This document shows positions 35,055 through 44,687 of a DNA stretch of 64,000 nt, in pieces. The DNA lies in NCBI RefSeq assembly GCF_958405895.1, contig NZ_CATZAR010000008.1. One strand, written 5' to 3'. The notes under the pieces were generated by a model. The model made no database searches and was not told the origin of the DNA. It worked only from the letters and a program-made list of their open reading frames with translations. This stretch comes from Ralstonia thomasii. GTDB taxonomy: Bacteria > Pseudomonadota > Gammaproteobacteria > Burkholderiales > Burkholderiaceae. Numbering within the stretch: position 1 is the stretch's first letter; each line of letters starts with the position of its first letter. Position numbers and translations under genes: made by a program.

Positions 35055-35423
35055 TCAACGCTGGGTCCCCGAATAGGTGATCACCAGACCGATGGGGCCA
35101 TACAAGGGGATCTCGCGCTTGTACGAGAAACGCACCGCCTGGATGGAGCCACCGCCGTCCAGCACTTCCAGATCTTCACCCTTGATCGAAGTGATGTCAT
35201 CGATCGCGGCTTGCTTGTCAAAGGCGCTGGCCACCTCTTCGCGCGTGCTCGCACGCTCGCGCGCCTGCTTAACAGCACGTGTGATGGCCTGGTATTCCAT
35301 CAGGCTCGGCACAGACCGAATGGCCGGCAGCACAAACGTAATCAGCACGATGATGCCGATCAGCATGCCAAACATCGTAATCCCGCGCGACGGGCGTTTC
35401 AGACCGGCCTGACGAATCCGCAT
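35055..35423 (-). CDS. DUF4845 membrane-anchored protein
   Basis: A 122-residue protein with one N-terminal helix that resembles a type IV pilin/pseudopilin start (RGITMFGMLIGIIVLITFVL) and a small soluble domain with AFDKQAAIDDITSIKGEDLE and VRFSYKREIPLYGPIGLVI. This DUF4845 type is regularly found between lepB and rnc in beta- and gammaproteobacteria; function unknown. GGGGGAAA sets the start. Confidence 0.85.
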   Translation of the reverse strand: MRIRQAGLKRPSRGITMFGMLIGIIVLITFVLPAIRSVPSLMEYQAITRAVKQARERASTREEVASAFDKQAAIDDITSIKGEDLEVLDGGGSIQAVRFSYKREIPLYGPIGLVITYSGTQR

Positions 35424-35485
35424 TGCATTTCCCCCGTTTTGCAATTGCCGAGTTTCAATAAGAGATTTTTGCTTCACTTACGGGA

Positions 35486-36379
35486 TCAATGGAAACCACC
35501 GATCCGCTTCAGGTCACCCAGGTTCATCCAGATGAAGAACGCTTTCCCGACGATGTTCTTGTCCGGCACGAAGCCCCAATAGCGGGAGTCCGCGCTGTTG
35601 TCGCGATTATCGCCCATCATAAAATAGTGACCTGCAGGTACCTTGCAGGTGAAGCCGGTCTGATTGTAAGTGCAGTTTTCGCGGAACGGAAAATCATCCG
35701 GACCGGAGACATAGGCCGGGCGGTCGGCATCGTTCAGGATGTTGTGCGTCACGTTCCCCAGCGTCTCCTGGTACTGCTTCGAGTACGTCAGGCGCTCGCC
35801 ATCAAGGTAATCGGACTGCGGCGCGTAGGTTGCCGGCTGGCCGTTCACGGTCAGGCGCTTGTTGTCATACTTCACCACGTCGCCGGGCACGCCGATCACG
35901 CGCTTGATGTAGTCCATCGACTCGTCTTTCGGATAGCGAAAGACCATCACGTCGCCACGTTGCGGTTGATTGAGTTCGACGATCTTCTTGTTCACGATCG
36001 GCAAACGAATGCCATACGTGTACTTGTTGACCAGGATGAAATCGCCGATCTGCAGCGTCGGAATCATCGATCCCGACGGAATCTTGAACGGCTCGATCAC
36101 GAACGAGCGCAGCAGGAACACCGCGGCGATCACCGGGAAGAAGCTGGCGGTGTACTCGAGCCACCACGGCTGGCGCAACTTGTCTTCAGCCAGTTGCAAA
36201 CGCGCGGCACCGATGTCGCCGCCACCGCCGTACTGCGCCTGCACCTGCGCGCGAGCGTCGAATTCAGCCAGCGCCGTGGCCGCAGCCGCCTGACGCTGGC
36301 GCTGGAACACGAGCTTGTCAGCCACCCACGCGATACCAGTGAGGACGACGAGAACAAACAGAATCAGGGCGAAGTTCAT
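35486..36379 (-). CDS. lepB: signal peptidase I
   Basis: A 297-residue inner-membrane protease that cleaves Sec and Tat signal peptides. Two membrane helices (ALILFVLVVLTGIAWVA and the one before FVIEPFKIP) anchor it. The catalytic Ser104 lies in KIPSGSMIPTLQIGDF and the general-base Lys159 in MDYIKRVIGVPGD. Box E, YFMMGDNRDNSADSRYWGFV, is intact. It lies 30 bp after lepA and precedes the DUF4845/rnc genes. Confidence 0.97.
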   Translation of the reverse strand: MNFALILFVLVVLTGIAWVADKLVFQRQRQAAAATALAEFDARAQVQAQYGGGGDIGAARLQLAEDKLRQPWWLEYTASFFPVIAAVFLLRSFVIEPFKIPSGSMIPTLQIGDFILVNKYTYGIRLPIVNKKIVELNQPQRGDVMVFRYPKDESMDYIKRVIGVPGDVVKYDNKRLTVNGQPATYAPQSDYLDGERLTYSKQYQETLGNVTHNILNDADRPAYVSGPDDFPFRENCTYNQTGFTCKVPAGHYFMMGDNRDNSADSRYWGFVPDKNIVGKAFFIWMNLGDLKRIGGFH

Positions 36380-36409
36380 GGATGAGAGATCGTCCGAGCG
36401 ATGTCTGGA

Positions 36410-38209
36410 TTATTTTTCTTCGACGCGCAGGATGGCCAGGAAGGCCTCTTGCGGAATTTCAACGGTACCCACCTGCTTCATGCGCTTCTTGCCCTCTTTC
36501 TGCTTTTCGAGGAGCTTCTTCTTGCGCGAGATGTCACCGCCGTAGCACTTGGCCAGCACGTTCTTGCGCAGCGCCTTGACGTTTTCGCGGGCGATCACGT
36601 TCGCGCCAATGGCTGCCTGGATCGCTACGTCGTACATCTGGCGCGGAATGATCTCGCGCATCTTGGCGGCCACTTCACGGCCACGGTACGTGCTGTTCGA
36701 ACGGTGGACGATGATGGACAGCGCATCGACCTTGTCGCCGTTGATAAGGATGTCGACCTTGACCACGTCCGACACGCGGTATTCCTTGAACTCGTAGTCC
36801 ATCGACGCATAACCGCGCGAGACAGATTTCAGCCGGTCGAAGAAGTCCAGCACGATCTCGCCCATCGGGATTTCGTACGTCAACTGGACTTGGCGGCCGT
36901 GGTAGCTCATGTTGATCTGCGAGCCACGCTTCTGCTCGCACAATGTAATCACGGCGCCCACGTACTCCTGGGGCATGTACAGATTGACCGTGACGATCGG
37001 CTCGAGAATCGCCTCGATCTTGCTCGGGTCCGCCGGCATCTTGGCGGGGTTCTCCACCTGCACCATCGTGCCGTCGCGCAGTTGCACCTGATAGACCACC
37101 GTCGGCGCAGTGGTGATCAGGTCCATGTCGAACTCGCGCTCCAGGCGCTCCTGCACGATCTCCATGTGCAGCAGACCCAGGAAGCCGCAGCGGAAGCCGA
37201 AGCCCAGCGCCTGCGACACTTCCGGCTCGTATTGCAGCGACGCGTCATTGAGCTTGAGCTTTTCCAGCGATTCTCGCAGCGCTTCGTACTGATTGGCTTC
37301 CACCGGATACAGACCGGCAAACACCTGCGGCTTGACCTCCTTGAAGCCCGGCAGCGGCGCTTCGGCCTTGCGGGGCGCGACGTGGGTGATGGTGTCACCC
37401 ACCTTGGCGGCCTTCAGCTCCTTGATGCCGGCGATGACGAAGCCGACCTGCCCTGCCGACAACGACTCACGCGGCACCGACTTCGGCGAGAACACGCCCA
37501 CCTGTTCCACCAAGTGCTGCGCACCGGTCGCCATCAGCAGGACTTTGTCCTTGGCGCGCAGGGTACCGTTCACTACGCGCACCAGCATCACCACGCCGAC
37601 GTAGTTGTCGAACCACGAGTCGATGATCAGCGCTTGCAGCGGCGCCGCCGGGTCGCCCTTCGGCGCCGGTACTTTGGCGATCAGCGCTTCCAGCACGTCG
37701 GCCACGCCCTCGCCGGTCTTGGCGGAGCAGCGCGTCGCGTCGGCAGCGTCGATGCCGATGACGTCTTCGATTTCCTGAATCGCGTTGTCCGGATCGGCCG
37801 CAGGCAAGTCAATCTTGTTGAGCACCGGCACCACTTCCACGCCCAGCTCAATGGCGGTGTAACAGTTGGCGACGGTTTGCGCTTCCACACCCTGGGAAGC
37901 ATCGACCACCAGCAGAGCGCCTTCGCACGCGGACAGCGAGCGGCTGACTTCGTAGCTGAAGTCGACGTGCCCCGGGGTGTCGATCAGGTTGAGGTTATAG
38001 ACCTTGCCATCCCGCGCCTTGTAGGACAACGCGGCGGTCTGCGCCTTGATCGTGATGCCGCGCTCCTTCTCGATGTCCATCGAGTCCAGCACCTGGGCTT
38101 CCATCTCGCGGTCGGAGAGCCCGCCACACAACTGGATGATGCGATCGGCCAGCGTCGATTTGCCGTGGTCGATGTGGGCGATGATCGAGAAATTACGGAT
38201 ATTGTCCAT
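36410..38209 (-). CDS. lepA: elongation factor 4 (LepA)
   Basis: A 599-residue translational GTPase, close to E. coli LepA in size, acting on stalled ribosomes and in 30S biogenesis. GTP motifs are [13 protein letters not shown], the switch-I region [26 protein letters not shown] and VLNKIDLP. The C-terminal domain unique to LepA ends with [20 protein letters not shown] and GKKRMKQVG. The start is fixed by the universal [16 protein letters not shown]; a longer frame upstream lacks similarity. The 217-bp gap to the glutaredoxin-like gene could hold its own promoter. Confidence 0.98.
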
Positions 38210-38426
38210 CGAATGCGTCGAAAAGCGCCCATCCCGGGCGCGTCTGCCGGGCGCGCGAGGCGGGTCCGGCATGGCCGGCGCGCGTTGGCGGCGTCGGCGG
38301 GAGGTATTGGGTTCAAAGCCGAAGTTGCGGCACAATAATCGTGCAGTGCAAAAATCGGCGCTAACAGGCGATTTTACCGGATTTCAGAGGGCTCCCCGCG
38401 CCTCTTTTTGCGGCAGCGGCGTCGCG

Positions 38427-38702
38427 TCAGTTGTGCGCAGTCTGCGCTGCGAGCCACGCCTGCACGGCCGGCACATCGAGAAAGTAGTGGCACAGCTCAC
38501 GTGCATCTTCCGGTGAGGTTTCCGGAGCGCCCGTCATCAGCACCGGCACCAACTCGTCAAACCGCGCTTCCAGCGCCGGATCGCTGTCGACGTCCACTTC
38601 GTGCAGCACAAAAGAAAAACCGCGCCGGAGCAGCTCCAGCGCGTTCTTCATGTCCTCGCACAAATGGCAGTACGTGCGGCCGTAGAGCGTCAGTTGGATC
38701 AC
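38427..38702 (-). CDS. glutaredoxin-like protein
   Basis: A 91-residue small thiol-redox protein of the glutaredoxin/DUF836 type, with LTLYGRTYCHLCEDMKNALE near the N-terminus carrying the CHLC active site, and a short C-terminal helix. The start codon is a GTG that overlaps the stop of the upstream protease gene (GTGA), so it is probably translated by coupling. The substrate is unknown. DegP-type protease followed by such a protein and lepA is a recurrent betaproteobacterial order. Confidence 0.85.
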   Translation of the reverse strand: MIQLTLYGRTYCHLCEDMKNALELLRRGFSFVLHEVDVDSDPALEARFDELVPVLMTGAPETSPEDARELCHYFLDVPAVQAWLAAQTAHN

Positions 38703-40210
38703 TGACCACCACCCGAACGGGCGGCGCTCGGGCGCAGCGTCACCACCTGGGTGGCATCGCCACGGCGGACGAACACCGCAACCATGCGGTTCTTATCAAG
38801 CTTGGCAACCACCTCGTTGAACTGCTTGGCGTTGGTGACATCGGTATCACCGACACGCAGGATCAGGTCGCCCGGTCGAATGCCGACACGCGCCGCCGGC
38901 CCTTCAGAGACCTGCACTTCAACGCCACTCTTGGTCTTGAATTCGCGACGCGCGCCGTCGGACAAGTCAGCCACCACGAGCCCCAGCGCGTTCGGCTTGC
39001 CCGGGCCCTGCTGGCTGTTATCGGGCTGCGCGCCCTTGGTACGCTGCGCCACCTTCGTGTCGGCCTGCAACTCGGCGACCGTCACGGCCAGATCGCGCGT
39101 TGCGCCCTTGCGCCAGACCTGCACGGTGGCGCGCGTTCCCGGCTTGGTCTCGCCGACCTGGCGCTGCAGGTCACCCGCCTTCTCGACATCGCGGCCGTTG
39201 TACTTCAAGACGATGTCACCTGCCTCGATGCCTGCCTTGTCCGCCGGACCGCCCGATTCGACATTGCCGACATAGGCGCCACGCGCACGGCCCAGACCCA
39301 GCGACTCCGCTGCATCCTTCGGCACGTTGTCGATTGCCACACCGATGCGGCCGCGTGTCACGCGTCCCGTCGCCTTCAACTGCTCAGCCACTCGCATCGC
39401 CTCGTCGATCGGGATCGAGAACGAGATGCCCATGTAGCCGCCGCTTTGGCTGTAGATCTGGTTGTTGATGCCGATCACCTCGCCGCGCAGGTTGATCAGC
39501 GGGCCGCCCGAGTTGCCTGGGTTGACGGCCACGTCGGATTGAATGAACGGCAGATAGTCGCCTGTATCGCGCCCCTTGGCCGACACAATGCCCGCCGTAA
39601 CCGTATTGTCCAGGCCAAACGGAGAACCGATCGCGAGCACCCACTCGCCCACGCGCACCTTGTCGGAATCGCCCAGCTTCAGGCTCGGCAGAGCACTCGC
39701 TTCGACCTTGACGAGGGCCACATCGGTGCGTTTGTCCAGGCCGATCAGCTTGGCTTTGTACTCGCGTTTGTCGATCAGCGTGACGTAGATGGTTTCCGCG
39801 CCTTCCACCACATGCGCGTTGGTCAGGATGTAGCCGTCGCCCGAGATGATGAAGCCGGAACCAACGCCGCGGCTCTGTTCCTCTTCCTGTTGCGGCGGCG
39901 CGTTGCGGCGCTTCTGGCCCTGCCCGGGCATGCCCGGCATCGGTACACCGAAGAAGCGGCGGAAAAATTCAGCCATGTCGTCATCATTCGGACCACCCTG
40001 CTGCATACGGACCTTTTCGGTCGTGCGGATGTTGACAACGGCAGGACTGACCTTCTCAACCAGATCGGCAAAATCGGGCAGGCCATACGTGGCCGTGGCC
40101 ACGCTGCCCGTGGCATTCTGCGCGTGGGCCGGCACCAGCGCGCTCCCAACCGCCACAGCGGCGGCAACGCATAGCAGACGCAAGGCGTAAATGGATCGAG
40201 CGGTACACAT
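38699..40210 (-). CDS. mucD: DegP/MucD-family periplasmic serine protease
   Basis: A 503-residue HtrA-type protease-chaperone. The signal peptide (SIYALRLLCVAAAVAVGSAL then VPAHA) directs it to the periplasm. The trypsin-like triad is His in ILTNAHVVEGA, Asp in LDKRTDVALVKV and Ser in VAVNPGNSGGPLINLRGE. Two PDZ domains follow (GAYVGNVESGGPADKAGIEA and GVEVQVSEGPAARVGIRPGD). The insert between His and N-terminus has a Q-loop with EFFRRFFGVPMPGMP. It is downstream of rpoE-rseA-rseB, so part of the sigma-E envelope-stress response. The start matches the signal peptide and GGGGAG. Confidence 0.95.
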   Translation of the reverse strand: MCTARSIYALRLLCVAAAVAVGSALVPAHAQNATGSVATATYGLPDFADLVEKVSPAVVNIRTTEKVRMQQGGPNDDDMAEFFRRFFGVPMPGMPGQGQKRRNAPPQQEEEQSRGVGSGFIISGDGYILTNAHVVEGAETIYVTLIDKREYKAKLIGLDKRTDVALVKVEASALPSLKLGDSDKVRVGEWVLAIGSPFGLDNTVTAGIVSAKGRDTGDYLPFIQSDVAVNPGNSGGPLINLRGEVIGINNQIYSQSGGYMGISFSIPIDEAMRVAEQLKATGRVTRGRIGVAIDNVPKDAAESLGLGRARGAYVGNVESGGPADKAGIEAGDIVLKYNGRDVEKAGDLQRQVGETKPGTRATVQVWRKGATRDLAVTVAELQADTKVAQRTKGAQPDNSQQGPGKPNALGLVVADLSDGARREFKTKSGVEVQVSEGPAARVGIRPGDLILRVGDTDVTNAKQFNEVVAKLDKNRMVAVFVRRGDATQVVTLRPSAARSGGGQ

Positions 40211-40293
40211 GAAAGCTCCCCGGAACAAGGACAGATAGAGAAATGGCACTGCGCAGCAACGCCGCGCACCCAAGACAGATGCCAGCTCTGCGG

Positions 40294-41403
40294 CTACTGC
40301 GGCGCGCTGGCCGGCCTGTTGGTTGCGTTGGCGGACACCGGCTTGTAGTCGACCGCTGCGCCAAACTGCTTGATGGTTGCAAACGGGACTTCGCCTACGA
40401 TCGTCAACCAGAAATCGGCAACACGTCGCACCATCACATGTGTAGCGCCTTGCGAGATGAAGCCTTCGCGGCGGGTGCGCTTTTCCGATACCGGCTCGAT
40501 AAAGAGCGACAGCCCTGCCAACCCGTCACTAAACACGACCTGCTGGACCTCGAAGCCGGAACTGTTCTTGCCGGCCGGCGCAATATCGCCCAGCGGACGG
40601 CGCACCTCGCGGATCTTCTGGAAGCCCTTGACGGGGTTGCCAATCGTCCAGCCTTGCTCGGCCAGATTGGTCGGCTGCGTCACGATCTCGTATTGATTCC
40701 ACCCGTTCAGGTTCTTGAACGCAGCGACGATCCTCTGTTTCTCCGACGGCACACCCAACTCGACTTGCGAGAAGGCAACCTGTTCAAGCACCTTGCCATC
40801 TTCACCGATGGTCTGGGCGCGCATCAGCAAACCACTGTTGCGCTCCGCCCAGATGCGGTAGGCGTAGCGGTAGCCGTCCTTCGGATCAAGCTGGAAGACT
40901 TCGCAATCCATGCCCGCGACGCGCTCGGTCGGCAGGTGCCGCATGTCGTACTGGTCGAGCACATCGCCATTGGTGGTGGCGAGCAGCGCGGGGAAGCTGT
41001 CCTTGTGTTCCTGCTTCTCTGTCACCACGAGTTTGACGTCGTAAATCAGGTTCCGCACGACGTCATTCTGGCGCAGCGTTTCGCGCTGCTTGCCGTCCAG
41101 CGCTTCGACGCGCTCGTACTCGTTATTGAAAAGATCAGCGTAATGCTGGATGCGGGTGGAGTGCATGCCGGTGCCACGCTGATACGTGAGCGTGCCGACA
41201 TAGTTCTGCTTGAGCGCCGCGCGATGGATTTTCGCCAGCCAGGAGGCAGCCTCCTTGCGCGGCATGGGATCAGGCTGTGGCGGAGCAGCTGTCGCCAGCG
41301 CCGAAACACACAGAAGAAGAAAAACCGACCGACGAACGGCCTGCAGTTTGCGGGCGCCTGCCCCGGCAACGGGGTGCCACACCTTCGACATGGATGCCCG
41401 CAT
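40294..41403 (-). CDS. rseB: sigma-E regulatory protein RseB/MucB
   Basis: A 369-residue periplasmic protein that binds RseA and protects it from cleavage until mislocalised lipopolysaccharide or lipoprotein is sensed. It has a signal peptide (SVFLLLCVSALATAAPP), then the lipoprotein-fold domain with LKQNYVGTLTYQRGTGMHS and YDMRHLPTERVAGMDCEVFQ, and the C-terminal domain with FSDGLAGLSLFIEPV and GATHVMVRRVADFWLTIVGE. The stop of rseA overlaps its ATG (TAATG), a sign of tight coupling. Confidence 0.94.
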   Translation of the reverse strand: MRASMSKVWHPVAGAGARKLQAVRRSVFLLLCVSALATAAPPQPDPMPRKEAASWLAKIHRAALKQNYVGTLTYQRGTGMHSTRIQHYADLFNNEYERVEALDGKQRETLRQNDVVRNLIYDVKLVVTEKQEHKDSFPALLATTNGDVLDQYDMRHLPTERVAGMDCEVFQLDPKDGYRYAYRIWAERNSGLLMRAQTIGEDGKVLEQVAFSQVELGVPSEKQRIVAAFKNLNGWNQYEIVTQPTNLAEQGWTIGNPVKGFQKIREVRRPLGDIAPAGKNSSGFEVQQVVFSDGLAGLSLFIEPVSEKRTRREGFISQGATHVMVRRVADFWLTIVGEVPFATIKQFGAAVDYKPVSANATNRPASAPQ

Positions 41404-42035
41404 TATTCCTGATTGGAGTCCTGGGTGTTCGCCACCCCATTGGCCACTGCGCGCAGATACGGAACTACCATCCCGTTGGTCGCAGATTGCCTGTGGGCGC
41501 TCAGGTATTCGTCCAGCCGGGCGTCGCGGATCATCGGCGTATTGTCAGCTGCCGCCACAGTTAGCGCCTGCGCGCCGGCACCTTGCGTCGCCTTGGCGAC
41601 CAGTGCGGGAGAGCCTTCCGCACCATCCGCAGGTCCGCGCAGTTGCGGAACGACGACCCAGCTAACGGCCGCCACTGCCGCCGCCACTGCGGTTGTAGGC
41701 ATGATCCGTCGGACCCAAGCGGGGCTGACCAGGAAACGGTGCCTCTCTTGGGTTTTCGCACGCTGCGCTACAGCCGGTACCAGCAGATGAGGCTCGGCGT
41801 CGAGCTTGGCCGAGAACCGGCGGAGGAAATCTTCCGAGGAATGCGTGTTCAGCAGATCTTCTGACCGGAGCACGTCGCCGATCAGTTGATATTCTCGCCA
41901 ATGCGCCGCACCCTCGCCTTCCTTGGCGAGTTCCACGGCAGCCGGCACTTCGTGCGCCGCAACCTCACCGTCCATCAAGGCAGAGATGCGTTGTGCGAAC
42001 TCCGCTTCTGCCGTTTGCAATTGAGCCTGACCCAT
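41403..42035 (-). CDS. rseA: anti-sigma-E factor RseA/MucA
   Basis: A 210-residue single-pass membrane protein. The cytoplasmic N-terminal domain that holds sigma-E is visible (RISALMDGEVAAHEVPAAVE, HWREYQLIGDVLRSEDL). One helix near residues 110-130 (AVAAAVAAVSWVVV) crosses the membrane, and a periplasmic tail of about 80 residues contacts RseB. It lies 106 bp after rpoE and is coupled to rseB by overlapping stop and start. RseA-type proteins diverge quickly, so the call rests on both sequence and context. Confidence 0.92.
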   Translation of the reverse strand: MGQAQLQTAEAEFAQRISALMDGEVAAHEVPAAVELAKEGEGAAHWREYQLIGDVLRSEDLLNTHSSEDFLRRFSAKLDAEPHLLVPAVAQRAKTQERHRFLVSPAWVRRIMPTTAVAAAVAAVSWVVVPQLRGPADGAEGSPALVAKATQGAGAQALTVAAADNTPMIRDARLDEYLSAHRQSATNGMVVPYLRAVANGVANTQDSNQE

Positions 42036-42141
42036 TTCCCGACCCCAAAAACTCCAACGTCCAATCAACGATCCGAGAGAAGACTTCCCGAGGTTTCACC
42101 GTTTGCAGCCGCATGGGCCGCCGGCTTGTCATATCGGCTGG

Positions 42142-42741
42142 CTACCACCGTTTGCCCTCCACTGTTCCCAGCAGGGGGCGCAATTTCTCGGCAATCGCCT
42201 CGCGCGCCCGGAAAATGCGGGATCGGACTGTGCCGATCGGGCATTCCATCGCTTCGGCGATTTCCTCATAGCTCAGACCCTCGATCTCCCGGAGTGTGAT
42301 TGCGGTACGCAATTCTTCGGGCAGCGCTTCCATTGCGCGGTTGACCGTTTCGGCCACCTGCTTGGTGTGCAGCATGGAGTCCGGCGTATTGATATCCCTT
42401 AGTAGCTCACCGTCGGCAAAAGTTTCAGCCTCTTCGGTATCGATGTCGCTGGACGATTCCGGGCGCCGGCCCTGAGTCGCCAGGTAATTCTTGGCCGTGT
42501 TGACGGCGATGCGATACAGCCACGTATAGAACGCGGATTCTCCCCGGAACTGGGGCAACGCACGGTAGGCCTTGATAAAGGCATCCTGTGCCACATCCTC
42601 GACTTCGGCCGGGTCACGGATCAGGCGCGAGACGAGCCGAATGATCTTCCGGTGGTACTTGACCACCAGCAGTTCAAACGCTCGCTTGTCGCCTTGCTGG
42701 ACGCGCTCGACGAGGATCTGGTCGGCTTCGCGTTCGCTCAC
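42142..42741 (-). CDS. rpoE: RNA polymerase sigma-E factor (RpoE/AlgU)
   Basis: A 199-residue group IV (ECF) sigma factor for envelope stress. Region 2 has DKRAFELLVVKYHRKIIRLV, DVAQDAFIKAYRALPQFRGE and FYTWLYRIAVNTAKNYL. Region 4 has LPEELRTAITLREIEGLSYE and IAEAMECPIGTVRSRIFRAR. The start is GTG after GAAGAA. It heads rpoE-rseA-rseB-mucD on the same strand. I saw no clear GGAACTT/TCTGA autoregulatory promoter just upstream. Confidence 0.97.
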   Translation of the reverse strand: MSEREADQILVERVQQGDKRAFELLVVKYHRKIIRLVSRLIRDPAEVEDVAQDAFIKAYRALPQFRGESAFYTWLYRIAVNTAKNYLATQGRRPESSSDIDTEEAETFADGELLRDINTPDSMLHTKQVAETVNRAMEALPEELRTAITLREIEGLSYEEIAEAMECPIGTVRSRIFRAREAIAEKLRPLLGTVEGKRW

Positions 42742-42802
42742 GGATTCTTCACCTGCAGTGTATCGCCTTGAATTTTTGTGACTTGGAAACGTTGTATTTT
42801 AC

Positions 42803-43294
42803 CTACGACACACCGGACGCCTGGGAAACCACCCGCGGCGGCCCCAGGCGTAACAGACTTCGCATACGACGTAGCGTCCCGGCCGAAAACCACGGAGGCA
42901 TCAGCACAAAAATCTGCGGACACCATCCATGACGCGCGACCCCAAGGATCAAGACACGCTCGCCGAGCGGCCATGACCATAGCAAAGGCGCATTTCGGAC
43001 AGCTTGTGGCGCTTTCAACCGAACCTGCCAAGAGGCTTGGCCCGGTTCTCCGTCTTCTTTGAGACGAGCGCGCCACATCAGTTCCATTGCGAGCGGCGAA
43101 CGATTCACTATCAAAGGAAGGCTGGCAGCCATCGCCAGCCCGCTGATGACCGCCCAGGTAGCCAAAGGCAACGCGGCGCCCCACGTTTTGATCGCCCAGA
43201 ACACAACTGTGCAGACAAGGGCCACCATTCCGCATCGACTGATCGCGCACAACCGCCGGTACGACGCTGGGAAAACAATATTCTGGACGACCAA
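42803..43294 (-). CDS. YgfX/CptA-like small membrane protein
   Basis: A 163-residue protein with two adjacent N-terminal helices (MVALVCTVVFWAIKTWGA and ATWAVISGLAMAASLPLIV) and a soluble tail with WQVRLKAPQAVRNAPLLWSW and a conserved-looking MPPWFSAGTLRRMRSLLRLG. The two-helix-plus-beta-tail layout and position between fabF and rpoE resemble YgfX-type proteins, but I am not certain. The start appears to be TTG; no ATG or GTG lies between it and an in-frame stop shortly upstream. Confidence 0.6.
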   Translation of the reverse strand: MVVQNIVFPASYRRLCAISRCGMVALVCTVVFWAIKTWGAALPLATWAVISGLAMAASLPLIVNRSPLAMELMWRARLKEDGEPGQASWQVRLKAPQAVRNAPLLWSWPLGERVLILGVARHGWCPQIFVLMPPWFSAGTLRRMRSLLRLGPPRVVSQASGVS

Positions 43295-43341
43295 GGCAAC
43301 AACGAAGCCGCTCGCGCCGTGAGGCTACGAGCCGCTCCGCC

Positions 43342-44574
43342 TTACGGGCGCTTGAACACCAGCGTACCGTTCGTCCCACCGAAGCCGAAGTTGTTTTTCA
43401 CGGCCACGTCGATCTTCATGTCACGCGCGGTGTTGGCGCAGTAATCGAGATCGCACTCGGGATCCTGGTTGAAGATGTTGATGGTCGGCGGCGATACCTG
43501 ATGGTGCAGCGCCAGCACCGTGAACACCGATTCCAGCCCGCCCGCGCCGCCCAGCAAGTGTCCGGTCATGGACTTGGTGGAATTCACGACAACCTTGCTG
43601 GCATGATCGCCGAAAGCCGCCTTGATGGCTTCGGATTCGTTCTTGTCGCCCAGCGGCGTAGACGTACCGTGCGCGTTCAGATAATGGACTTGATCCGCAT
43701 TCATGCCTGCGTCGCGCAGTGCGTTCAGCATGCAACGACGCGGGCCGTCCATGTTCGGCGCTGTCATGTGGAAGGCGTCGCCGCTCATGCCGAAGCCAGC
43801 GATTTCCGCGTAGATCGTGGCACCGCGCGCCTTGGCCGACTCGTACTCTTCCAGCACCATCACGCCAGCACCTTCGCCCAGCACAAAGCCGTCGCGGTCT
43901 TTGTCCCAGGGGCGCGACGCAGTGGCCGGATCCTCATTGCGCGTGGACAGCGCGCGGGCTGCGGCAAAGCCGCCGATGCCCAGCGGCGACACGGTCGATT
44001 CGGCACCGCCGGCAACCATCGCGTCAGCATCGCCGGCCTGGATCAGGCGCGCAGCCAGACCAATGCTGTGCAGACCGGTCGTGCAAGCCGTGACGGCCGC
44101 CAGGTTCGGCCCCTTCAAACCGAACATGATGCTCAGATGGCCGGAGATCATGTTGATGATCGAACCCGGCACAAAGAACGGCGAAATCCGGCGCGGGCCA
44201 CGATCGACGTAGGTCTGGTGCGTATCTTCGATCATCGGCAGACCGCCGATACCGGAGCCGACCAGCACACCGATGCGCTCGGCATTGGCTTCGGTCACTT
44301 CCAGCCCGCTGTCCTTCAACGCTTGGACGCCAGCAGCGATGCCATAGTGGATGAAGGTATCCATGTTGCGGGCTTCCTTCGCAGGGATGTAATCCTCTGC
44401 GTTGAAACCCTTCACCTCGCCCGCGAAATGCACGGCCAGGTTCGACGGATCGAATTTGGTGATGGTAGCGATCCCGGACTTGCCGGCGACCAGATTGGCC
44501 CACCCCTCGGCGACCGAGTTCCCTACTGGAGAGACCAGCCCCAGGCCGGTTACGACTACGCGACGACGGCTCAC
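43342..44574 (-). CDS. fabF: beta-ketoacyl-ACP synthase II
   Basis: A 410-residue condensing enzyme elongating fatty acyl-ACP with malonyl-ACP. The catalytic Cys (about residue 164) is in AVTACTTGLHSIGLAARLIQ, the two His in NAHGTSTPLGDKNESEA and STKSMTGHLLGGAGGLES, and the C-terminal GFGGTNGTLVFKRP. A GTG start following AGGAAA gives the usual SRRRVVVTGLGLVSPVG; a frame 13 codons longer lacks support. It follows acpP by 113 bp at the end of the plsX-fab cluster. Confidence 0.96.
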   Translation of the reverse strand: MSRRRVVVTGLGLVSPVGNSVAEGWANLVAGKSGIATITKFDPSNLAVHFAGEVKGFNAEDYIPAKEARNMDTFIHYGIAAGVQALKDSGLEVTEANAERIGVLVGSGIGGLPMIEDTHQTYVDRGPRRISPFFVPGSIINMISGHLSIMFGLKGPNLAAVTACTTGLHSIGLAARLIQAGDADAMVAGGAESTVSPLGIGGFAAARALSTRNEDPATASRPWDKDRDGFVLGEGAGVMVLEEYESAKARGATIYAEIAGFGMSGDAFHMTAPNMDGPRRCMLNALRDAGMNADQVHYLNAHGTSTPLGDKNESEAIKAAFGDHASKVVVNSTKSMTGHLLGGAGGLESVFTVLALHHQVSPPTINIFNQDPECDLDYCANTARDMKIDVAVKNNFGFGGTNGTLVFKRP

Positions 44575-44687
44575 TATGCTTTCCTGCAACTCTGTATCAG
44601 CGACAAAGGCCACAGAAAACGCGCCACCCGGTCAAACCGGACAACCGCCCCTTCTGTGGCCCGCGATGTCAAGAGATCGATTGACGC

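Noticed and set aside
36401..38338. A 645-codon open frame on plus across lepA
   Set aside because: Antisense shadow of lepA; His/Arg/Val-rich and featureless.
42742..42802. Sigma-E autoregulatory promoter before rpoE
   Set aside because: No GGAACTT/TCTGA pair at the right spacing could be found.
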